A stretch of DNA of 64,000 nucleotides. Origin: Candidatus Methylobacter favarea. Lineage in GTDB: Bacteria > Pseudomonadota > Gammaproteobacteria > Methylococcales > Methylomonadaceae. Positions 57,321 through 64,000 of this stretch are shown here, piece by piece (within the stretch, counting starts at the first letter, position 1; every line of letters starts with the position of its first letter). The DNA lies in the NCBI RefSeq assembly GCF_902806695.1, contig NZ_CADCXN010000047.1:62001-126000 (forward strand), in the 5' to 3' direction. Both the position numbers and the translations under genes were made by a program. Below the pieces are notes generated by a model, which did not search any database, was not told where the DNA came from, and worked only from the letters and a program-made list of their open reading frames with translations.

Positions 57321-57383
57321 TATATAAAAACAAGCATAATTTCAATTACTTGGATTTAAAACAGAACGGTCGGCAGACGGGCT

Positions 57384-57400
57384 TGTAAAAAGTTCTGACA
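57384..57400. promoter_or_regulatory. palindromic site upstream of the sigma-54 promoter (copy 1)
   Basis: TGTAAAAAGTTCTGACA, an imperfect palindrome (TGTAA ... TKACA), lies about 65 bp upstream of the -24 element, the usual distance for an enhancer-binding activator. Two close variants occur at 57940 and 57983. It may be the site of a PrsR-like regulator, by analogy only. Confidence 0.6.
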
Positions 57401-57531
57401 GTAAGACCATTGACAACGATCTAAATGAATTCACGTCGTCCGACGAACTGGCTGAGGTCGCGGGTGCCCAGCACCACGGGATTGCCGCATAAGCAACTAG
57501 CCAGCCTAGAGTCTGGAGGCAGGACTTACAC

Positions 57532-57552
57532 TCAAGCATTTTTTCCAGTTAA
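57532..57552. repeat. 21-bp repeat, copy A
   Basis: TCAAGCATTTTTTCCAGTTA followed by A; the identical 21-mer occurs at 58196-58216. Translated on the plus strand both copies read KHFFQL, with similar preceding residues (EAGLTL here, GAGLAI there). Confidence 0.85.
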
Positions 57553-57939
57553 GCTATATCATCTACGGCTTGGCCGGTGGTTTAACATGGTTAATTAGTG
57601 CATGGCATTCCTGGTTCGGGTCACTAAAACTCACATCACTCCAATACTACCGGACCAGCTAAAAATTCATGATGCATAAAAAGTGTCTAAGGTTCAGGCT
57701 TAGTACAGACTGCAGAAACAACTTGATCAGTTACCCCACCTAATACTATCGGATATGGGTGTAAGGGGCTTTGGCTACCTTGAGGATCAAAATGTGCCGC
57801 TATTTATATTCCAGGAACCGTTACCCGTGTTAGCGCCCGCCCCTCCGGAAAATTAGCTGGTCTTACAATCACCATTCGTTATGTATTTATAAGCGGTTGC
57901 TTGATTTAAGAAAGCAATTGTCAATAAAGACCGGCCATT

Positions 57940-57956
57940 TGTAAAAAATTCTGACA
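57940..57956. promoter_or_regulatory. palindromic site (copy 2)
   Basis: TGTAAAAAATTCTGACA differs from copy 1 by a single base. No gene start or clear sigma-54 promoter is near it, so it may belong to a lost promoter. Confidence 0.55.
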
Positions 57957-57982
57957 GATTATATGGATTCAATTTGAAATGG

Positions 57983-57999
57983 TGTCAGTATTTCTTACA
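57983..57999. promoter_or_regulatory. palindromic site (copy 3, inverted)
   Basis: TGTCAGTATTTCTTACA is the same element in the opposite orientation (reverse complement TGTAAGAAATACTGACA), 27 bp from copy 2. Confidence 0.52.
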
Positions 58000-58195
58000 C
58001 AATCATGTATCATGCCATCTTCGTTGATTGATAAATTCCGACTTTCTTCCTTCTCTATGCCCCATGTATCCAACTCTGTATTTCGTTACCACAACACCAG
58101 CGCACCAAGCACCAATTCAACGATTATTCCAAAGGCCTGGAGTCGCTGGATCAGGATGATCCGCTTAACCCCTAACCCGGGCGCAGGCCTTGCTA

Positions 58196-58216
58196 TCAAG
58201 CATTTTTTCCAGTTAA
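58196..58216. repeat. 21-bp repeat, copy B
   Basis: Identical to the 21-mer at 57532-57552. It lies at the end of an open plus-strand frame whose last residues are GAGLAIKHFFQLN. The protein-level similarity upstream hints that both are remains of one coding or mobile sequence. Confidence 0.85.
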
Positions 58217-58323
58217 ATTAACATTATGGCAAGACCACTAAGATTAGGCTCAGGCGGTTTATATCTTGTCACTTCCATTGTTTATTAGATAATGAGTGAC
58301 ACAGCTCCACGTACTGCTTAAGT

Positions 58324-59136
58324 TCAGGGAGCGATCAATCCCTTTTGTAAATAGGTTTCTGCATAATTGAAAACGATATCCGCATCCGGGAGCACCAGCG
58401 CTTCGTCCTTGCCCTTATAGTCAAGACGAAACAGCATATCCTTAATTACATTGATCCTGGCGGATTGTTTACAGTCAGATCTGACTACTGTCCACGGCGC
58501 CGTCAAATAATGGGTTCTGGCGAACATTACGTTGCGGGCCTGGCTGTATTCGTCCCAGTATTTTTGGGCGGCTTTATCGATGGGGCTTGACTTCCATTGC
58601 TTGAGCGGGTCTTGCTGTCTTGCCTTAAGCCGTTTTTTTTGTTCATCGCGGCTGATATCCAGGTAATATTTCAGCAATTTGATACCCGACCGCACCAGCA
58701 TCTGTTCGTAACCGGGCACGGTTTCAAGGAACTCATGATATTCTTCATGCGTGCAAAAACCCATCACATGCTCTACACCGGCACGGTTATACCAGCTGCG
58801 GTTAAATAAAACCAATTCCTGGGCAGCCGGAAGATGGCGGGTGTAGCGTTGAAAATACCATCTGCTTATATCCCGGTCAGAAGGCTTGCCAAGGGCTACA
58901 GTGCGCGTTTCCCGCGGGCTAAGATGCTGGATGATGCGCTTGATAGCGCCATCTTTACCCGCGGCGTCCCGGCCTTCGAAGAGGACCAGGATTTTATCGT
59001 TATTGTTAATAATATAGTTTTGAAGTTTAACCAGCTCAATTTGTAACTGTCTCAGAGTCTTTTTATAATCCTCTTCGCAGCTTATTTTTTTATCAGGTTT
59101 TTTCGTCATGCTTGACTCAGTTGATTGTTGACTCAT
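58324..59136 (-). CDS. ppk2: polyphosphate kinase 2
   Basis: PPK2 transfers phosphate between polyphosphate and nucleotides. The 270-residue P-loop protein has Walker A FEGRDAAGKDG (about residues 53-63), the lid-region motif PSDRDISRWYFQRY, and Walker B-type VLFNRSWYNRAGVEHVMGF. The length fits a single-domain PPK2. It may be co-transcribed with the aldolase gene 36 bp upstream. Whether it makes ATP, GTP or nucleoside diphosphates cannot be told. Confidence 0.94.
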   Translation of the reverse strand: MSQQSTESSMTKKPDKKISCEEDYKKTLRQLQIELVKLQNYIINNNDKILVLFEGRDAAGKDGAIKRIIQHLSPRETRTVALGKPSDRDISRWYFQRYTRHLPAAQELVLFNRSWYNRAGVEHVMGFCTHEEYHEFLETVPGYEQMLVRSGIKLLKYYLDISRDEQKKRLKARQQDPLKQWKSSPIDKAAQKYWDEYSQARNVMFARTHYLTAPWTVVRSDCKQSARINVIKDMLFRLDYKGKDEALVLPDADIVFNYAETYLQKGLIAP

Positions 59137-59171
59137 ATAGAATATGATTTTAGGTTACATGAACCGGAGTT

Positions 59172-60194
59172 TTATTCTTTTTCCATTTCCGCCGTATAAC
59201 TTCCCAAACAGGCAGCACTGTTAAGCTTGGCGCGCTTGTAAAGCGTATCTTGCGCGGCCGCAATGTTTTCCGGTTTTCCTTGCCAGGCCTGCAATACCGG
59301 TTGCTGCAATGCGCGTGCGTAGGAGAAGCTTAATAACCACGGCGCATTGCCGGCCATAGTATTTATATAATTAAGATTCCGGGTGGCTTCCTCCGGTGTT
59401 TGTCCGCCGGAAAGAAAATTAATGCCGGGAACGGCAGCCGGTACTGACCGGCGCAGCTGGACAAGCGTCATTTCGGCGATTTCTTCCGGACTGGCTGTGC
59501 TCGGGGAGTCTTTGCCCGGCAAGACCATACTGGGTTTGAGCAGCATATATTCCAGTTGTACGCGATGCCGGTGCAGGGCATGAAATACTGAATGCTGAAC
59601 AGCTTCTGTTACTTCAAAGCAGCAGGCAATCGTGTGGTCGCCATCCAGTAACACTTCCGGTTCAACGATGGGCACCAGTCCCAGTGATTGACAAATGGCG
59701 GCATAACGAGCGAGCACCTCGGCGTTGGCGTCCATGCCGAGTTGAGTCGGATTATGCGCGCTTATCGTATAAACATTGCGCCATTTGGCAAAACGCGCGC
59801 CCTTTTCCTTATAATCCGACAAGCGGTCAGCCAGACCGTCCAGCCCCTGGGTCACCAAATCACCGCACGCATTGGCCAGCGATACAGTGCCTTTATCGAC
59901 TTTGATGCCCGGCACTATGCCCTGTTCGACCGCTATTTGAAGTAATGGCTTTCCGTCAGCTGTGCTTTGCCCCAGGGTTTCTTCGAACAGTATAACCCCG
60001 CTGATAAATTCGCCTAAACCGGGTGTAGTGAGCAGCAATTGACGATAGGCCAGGCGACTTGTCTCGGTGGATTCGACCTTAATTTCTTTAAAACGTTTGG
60101 CAATGGTAGGCTGACTCTCATCGGCCGCGAGCAGGCCTTTACCCTTGACGACCAGATCAGCAATTGTAGATTGTAGTTCGCTTTGTATGCTCAT
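59172..60194 (-). CDS. class I fructose-bisphosphate aldolase
   Basis: This 340-residue Schiff-base aldolase is of the eukaryote-like class I type. Visible blocks are GKGLLAADESQPTIAKRF, the active-site Glu in VPIVEPEVLLDGDH, the Schiff-base Lys in LEYMLLKPSMVLPG, and FLSGGQTPEEATRNLN. The ATG at 60194 follows CCGGAG; the longer frame to 60233 has no such site. In methanotrophs aldolase also serves the ribulose monophosphate cycle cleavage branch. Confidence 0.95.
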   Translation of the reverse strand: MSIQSELQSTIADLVVKGKGLLAADESQPTIAKRFKEIKVESTETSRLAYRQLLLTTPGLGEFISGVILFEETLGQSTADGKPLLQIAVEQGIVPGIKVDKGTVSLANACGDLVTQGLDGLADRLSDYKEKGARFAKWRNVYTISAHNPTQLGMDANAEVLARYAAICQSLGLVPIVEPEVLLDGDHTIACCFEVTEAVQHSVFHALHRHRVQLEYMLLKPSMVLPGKDSPSTASPEEIAEMTLVQLRRSVPAAVPGINFLSGGQTPEEATRNLNYINTMAGNAPWLLSFSYARALQQPVLQAWQGKPENIAAAQDTLYKRAKLNSAACLGSYTAEMEKE

Positions 60195-60254
60195 GATTAA
60201 ACTCCGGTTATAATTTTTATTGCTTTGGGCCAATGGCTAAAAATCAAAATGACC

Positions 60255-62798
60255 TTATATTTTTACCAGACGGTAAAAAATGTGTTTTGCAAGCTCCGCT
60301 GTAGTAAGGTAAAGCATAACAATTAACCCCAGCAGGGCCAGTAAAGAAAGCGGCAATGGCTGAAAGCCTACCAAATGCGCAATAGGGGTGTAAGGTAAAG
60401 CCAGGGTAACAACGATGATAAGGAAGGTTGCAGTAAGCAGATATTTGCCCGGCCGGCTTTTAAAAAAAGAGTTCCTGCTGCGCACAATAAAGACGATCAG
60501 CGCAGCCGAAACGACTGACTCCAGAAACCAGGCGGTGCGGAATTGTTCTATGGAGACATCCAGCAGCCAGAGCAGGCCGAAAGTCATAAAATCGAACAGG
60601 GAACTGACGAAGCCAAACGTGATCATAAATTTACGAATAAACTTGATATCCCAGCGACGCGGTTGCGAGACCATTTCCGCATCGACATTATCCGAGGCTA
60701 TGGTCATTTCCGGAAAATCCGTGAGTAAATTGGTCAACAGAATCTGCTTGGGTAATAACGGCAGAAAGGGCAGCAATAAGGAGGCGCCCGCCATGCTGAA
60801 CATATTGCCGAAGTTGGAGCTGGTTGCCATGAACACATATTTCAAGGTGTTGGCGAAAGTGATGCGCCCTTCGCGAACGCCCTGAACCAGTACGCCCAAA
60901 TCCTTTTCCAGCAGCACAATTTCAGCCGTTTCTTTGGCCACATCCGCTGCGCTTTCGACAGAAATGCCGATATCGGCGGCATGCAGCGCGGATACATCAT
61001 TAATGCCATCGCCCATATAGCCGACCACAAAACCGGCTTTTTTCAGGGCGATGATAATGCGTTCTTTCTGGTTGGGTTCGACTTCGGCAAATAAATCAAC
61101 GTCCGCCACTTTATTCATCAAGGCCCTGCCGCTCATTTGCTCAATTTCCGGGCCGGTAAGTATTTCGTGTTCTGCAAGCCCCAGTTGTTTACTGACTGTG
61201 GCCGCTACCAGACGATTATCGCCGGTAATGATTTTGAGCGTCACGCCCAGTTCGCGCAATTGCTTGATGGTCTCGGCACAGTCTGCTTTGGGCGGGTCGA
61301 AAAATAACAGAAAGCCCAAAAATCGCATTCCGGTCTCGTCCGTCTTATCAATTCGTGCCTGGGCATCCATGAGCTTATAGGCCAGTCCCAGGGTGCGGAA
61401 TCCCTGACGGCTGAAATCTTTGTAACGCTGCTGGATTTGCTTACTCGCAGATGCTATCGGCAGCAGTGAGCCATCGGCATTTTCCACTTCAGAGCAGGCG
61501 GCAAGCACATGGGTCAGCGCGCCTTTGGTGATCAAGATATTTTCGCCCCGTTTTGAAATTAACAGGCTTAGTCGTTTGCGGTAAAAATCATAGGGAATTT
61601 CCGCCAGCTTTTTGCAGTCTTTTATATCGAACTGCCGATATTGCCTGATTGCTTCGTCAATGGGATTGCTGAATCCGGTTTCATAAACAGAATTAAGATA
61701 GGCATAAAATGACACCCTGTCGCTGGCATTGCCCGACAGATCAAACGCACCGCGCATATGCACAGCGCCTTCCGTCAAGGTGCCGGTTTTATCCGAACAC
61801 AGCACGTTCATGCTGCCGAAATTCTCGATTGAGGCTAATTGTTTGACGACGACTTTCTGCTCGGCCATACGCTTGGCGCCATGAGCCAGATTAATGCTGA
61901 TAATTGCGGGTAGTAATTGCGGCGTTAAGCCGACGGCAAGCGCCAGCGCGAACAAAAACGAGTCCAGCACCGCTTTTTCGAGATAGACATTCACGGCAAA
62001 AATAAGCATAACCAGTATCAGCGTGATTTCCATGAGCAGGTAGCCAAAGCGTCTGATGCCGCTCTCAAACTCGGTTTCAGGCGCTTTTAACTTGATGCGC
62101 AGTGAAAGTTTGCCGAACTCGGTTGTCTGCCCTGTTGCCACCACCAGCGCTGTTGCATCGCCGCTTTGCACATGCGTTCCCATCCATAAGGCGTTAATGC
62201 GCTGACTTAACGCGGTATTTGCCGGCAACACGCCAGGCAGTTTTTCGACCGGATAACTCTCACCGGTCAGTATGGCTTCATCAACAAACAGGTTAGCGGA
62301 TTCCAGAATCAAACAATCTGCCGGAATAATGCCGCCCGCCTTAAGCAATATAATGTCTCCAGGCACTAAACTTTCGGCGGCAACTTCCGTTGCAGTCCCG
62401 TCACGACGCACGCTGACTCTGATTTGCACGATCTCGAGCAGTTTTTTTATAGCGCCGGCGGCCCCTTTTTCCTGCCAGAATCCTAACAATCCGCTGATCA
62501 GTACAATCGTTAAAATAATCGCAGCATCCAGCCTGTCATGTAAGAAAAATGACAAGCCGGTGGCAAAAAGGAGTATGAGAATAATGGAACTTTTAAACTG
62601 GGCAAAAAACAGCCGCAAATTTCCCCTTGGCTTTTTGCTATTAAGCCGGTTGGCGCCATAACGCTTTAGGCGCCGATTTGCTTCTTTACTGGCTAGACCT
62701 TGAGGCGTCACGGCTAACAGCTTCAATTGCTGTTCAGCCGGAATACTCCAGAATGTGTTGCATGGCACAGTCTTACCGGATTTTGTAATGTTTGCCAT
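60255..62798 (-). CDS. mgtA: P-type ATPase, Mg2+-importing type (MgtA/MgtB-like)
   Basis: This 847-residue type IIIB-like P-ATPase has the phosphorylation motif CSDKTGTLTEG (about residue 330), the TGES loop (ILTGESYPVEK) and the hinge GYMGDGINDVSAL. The membrane helices have the MgtA pattern (ALAVGLTPQLLPAI, LLTNLLTDFPEM). It lacks metal-binding N-terminal repeats. It is somewhat shorter than E. coli MgtA. No Mg-sensing leader could be identified in the 30 bp upstream, where moaA ends. Confidence 0.9.
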   Translation of the reverse strand: MANITKSGKTVPCNTFWSIPAEQQLKLLAVTPQGLASKEANRRLKRYGANRLNSKKPRGNLRLFFAQFKSSIILILLFATGLSFFLHDRLDAAIILTIVLISGLLGFWQEKGAAGAIKKLLEIVQIRVSVRRDGTATEVAAESLVPGDIILLKAGGIIPADCLILESANLFVDEAILTGESYPVEKLPGVLPANTALSQRINALWMGTHVQSGDATALVVATGQTTEFGKLSLRIKLKAPETEFESGIRRFGYLLMEITLILVMLIFAVNVYLEKAVLDSFLFALALAVGLTPQLLPAIISINLAHGAKRMAEQKVVVKQLASIENFGSMNVLCSDKTGTLTEGAVHMRGAFDLSGNASDRVSFYAYLNSVYETGFSNPIDEAIRQYRQFDIKDCKKLAEIPYDFYRKRLSLLISKRGENILITKGALTHVLAACSEVENADGSLLPIASASKQIQQRYKDFSRQGFRTLGLAYKLMDAQARIDKTDETGMRFLGFLLFFDPPKADCAETIKQLRELGVTLKIITGDNRLVAATVSKQLGLAEHEILTGPEIEQMSGRALMNKVADVDLFAEVEPNQKERIIIALKKAGFVVGYMGDGINDVSALHAADIGISVESAADVAKETAEIVLLEKDLGVLVQGVREGRITFANTLKYVFMATSSNFGNMFSMAGASLLLPFLPLLPKQILLTNLLTDFPEMTIASDNVDAEMVSQPRRWDIKFIRKFMITFGFVSSLFDFMTFGLLWLLDVSIEQFRTAWFLESVVSAALIVFIVRSRNSFFKSRPGKYLLTATFLIIVVTLALPYTPIAHLVGFQPLPLSLLALLGLIVMLYLTTAELAKHIFYRLVKI

Positions 62799-62828
62799 AT
62801 AAGACTCTGAAGCAGTAGGGTGAATGTA

Positions 62829-63836
62829 TTAGCCGCCTGTCATATTCATATACCGCAGGATAACCGGTTGCTCGTGGATATTGAATTCGTGCTTTTCAGG
62901 TTTAATCAGCATGGCCTCGATAATGGCTTGTTTTAATACCGCCATATCGCCGGGATTAGCCCTCATCACTTTCTTTAAATCAACGGAGTGTTCATTGCCC
63001 AGGCACAGCAATAACCGTCCTTCCACAGTCAGTCTGACCCGGTTGCAGGTGCTGCAAAAATTCTCGCTGTGGGGAGAAATGAAGCCGACGCGGGTTTGGC
63101 TGCCTGAAATCCTGAAATAATTTGAAGGCCCGCCGGTTTTTTCAGCGCTAACAAGCAAAGAAAAATTCCGGGCCAGATCGGCTTTGATCAAATCACTGGA
63201 ATAATAGGCTTCTGATCTGTCATGCTGATTAACTATGCCCAACGGCATTTCTTCAATAAAGCTGATATCAATACCGTTATTAACAGCGAACTGCACCAGG
63301 TCATTAACTTCAAGATGATTTCTATTTTTTAGTATGACTGCATTGATTTTTATACCCTCAAATCCGGCTGACCTGGCGGCCTGAATGCCGTTAAGCACTT
63401 TCTGTAAATCCCCGGTTCGGGTTATGGCTTTAAATTTATCAGCATCGAGTGTATCCAGGCTGATATTGATGCGTTTTACACCTGCTTCCTTTAAGGATGC
63501 CGCCATTGCTTCAAGCTGAGAACCATTCGTCGTGATCGCCAGTTCATTCAGGCCGTCAATGCTGCCGATCTTTTGCAGCAGCTCTAACGCGCCTTTTCTG
63601 ACTAAAGGTTCGCCGCCTGTCACCCTGATTTTTTTCACCCCTAATTCAGCAAATGCCTTAGCCAGCGTATAAATTTCCTCCAGCGTCAGAATCTGCGCGC
63701 GCGGCAAAAACGTCATGTCTTCCGCCATGCAATAGACGCAGCGGAAATCGCATCGATCCGTAATCGAAATTCTCAAATAATCAACTTTTCTGCCAAAGCG
63801 ATCGATCAATTGAACAGCAGGTTTGGATGGAGTCAT
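62829..63836 (-). CDS. moaA: GTP 3',8-cyclase
   Basis: MoaA starts molybdenum cofactor synthesis from GTP with radical SAM chemistry. The 335-residue protein has the N-terminal cluster motif CDFRCVYC and the second cluster motif [20 protein letters not shown]. It ends in the C-terminal Gly-Gly (MTGG) needed for activity. Molybdenum cofactor serves formate dehydrogenase and related enzymes in C1 oxidation. It is separated from the P-ATPase start by 30 bp. Confidence 0.96.
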   Translation of the reverse strand: MTPSKPAVQLIDRFGRKVDYLRISITDRCDFRCVYCMAEDMTFLPRAQILTLEEIYTLAKAFAELGVKKIRVTGGEPLVRKGALELLQKIGSIDGLNELAITTNGSQLEAMAASLKEAGVKRINISLDTLDADKFKAITRTGDLQKVLNGIQAARSAGFEGIKINAVILKNRNHLEVNDLVQFAVNNGIDISFIEEMPLGIVNQHDRSEAYYSSDLIKADLARNFSLLVSAEKTGGPSNYFRISGSQTRVGFISPHSENFCSTCNRVRLTVEGRLLLCLGNEHSVDLKKVMRANPGDMAVLKQAIIEAMLIKPEKHEFNIHEQPVILRYMNMTGG

Positions 63837-64000
63837 AAGCGTGGAATTAATATAGCAATAGTTATTTTACGGGCTTTTGGCCATAAAGCCTTTCCATTTC
63901 ACGGAATATCAGACTTTATGGTTTGCATTTGATTCATTTATGAAATTTTTCACTTCCAATTTTAAAACGACTCCTTTCATGGAGGGATAAAGCTTTTTCA

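Larger units (their letters stand above)
57401..58323. other. long intergenic region with duplicated module
   Basis: About 900 bp with no convincing gene. It holds palindromic copies 2 and 3 and both copies of a 21-bp repeat. The plus-strand frame ending at 58221 and the minus-strand frame at 57342-57539 each reach one repeat copy, but neither shows normal codon use or a ribosome site. The layout suggests an old duplication of an upstream region. Confidence 0.5.

Noticed and set aside
58179-58194. Second sigma-54-like element (GGGCGC and TTGC spaced correctly) on the plus strand
   Set aside because: It deviates from consensus at -24, and no rightward gene follows; probably chance.
57979-58221. 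80-codon frame on the plus strand
   Set aside because: Overlaps palindromic sites and the 21-mer repeat; no ribosome site and low coding character. I treat it as the trace of an older sequence, not a gene.

Overview
The window looks like a chromosomal piece of a type I (gammaproteobacterial, Methylococcales-like) methanotroph. The main clue is a complete formylmethanofuran dehydrogenase/formyltransferase set (fhcB-A-D-C) for tetrahydromethanopterin-linked C1 oxidation. It sits among gene orders typical of Gammaproteobacteria: tig-clpP-clpX-lon-hupB-ppiD, ndk-rlmN-pilF-hisS-yfgM-bamB-der and tgt-yajC-secD-secF. The genus is an inference; no rRNA gene or methane monooxygenase lies in the window.

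Layout. 1-3.4 kb: a peptide-type ABC importer operon running off the left edge. 3.5-13 kb: fabI, then on the minus strand the protein-quality-control block (trigger factor, ClpP, ClpX, Lon, HU, PpiD) with tRNA-Asp, tRNA-Val and tRNA-Leu. 13.4-15.8 kb: a radical SAM protein and a small mercury-type cluster (merR, merT, merP and a small Cys-rich protein) with no visible mercuric reductase. 15.8-20.5 kb: fhcBADC. 21-24 kb: an outer-membrane channel gene broken by a 65-bp insertion, an Asp-box lipoprotein and a thioredoxin-like protein. 24-30.7 kb: a sugar-type symporter divergent from a tightly packed operon of carbamoyltransferase, duplicated haem-oxygenase-like diiron protein and AlkB-like membrane hydroxylase. 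This operon is my best candidate for an undescribed biosynthetic system. 31-44 kb: a lipoprotein, thiol peroxidase and the two conserved housekeeping operons. 44-54 kb is accessory: a Uma2-type protein, an ABC transporter whose ATPase domain has lost its catalytic motifs, a GH5 glucanase, a GNAT, a hybrid histidine kinase, and the decayed remains of an alternative (N-type) ATP synthase operon. 54-58 kb: two DUF2382 stress-type proteins, then a PEP-CTERM protein with a sigma-54-type promoter and upstream palindromic sites. 58-64 kb: polyphosphate kinase 2, class I aldolase, an Mg2+-type P-ATPase and MoaA.

How the parts fit together. Most of the window is ordinary housekeeping in conserved operons. 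The unusual material lies in four places: the 25.6-30.7 kb operon, the pseudo-ATPase ABC protein at 44.7 kb, the N-ATPase relic at 51 kb, and the regulatory repeats around 57.3-58.2 kb. All functional calls come from reading translated sequence by eye; no database search was run.
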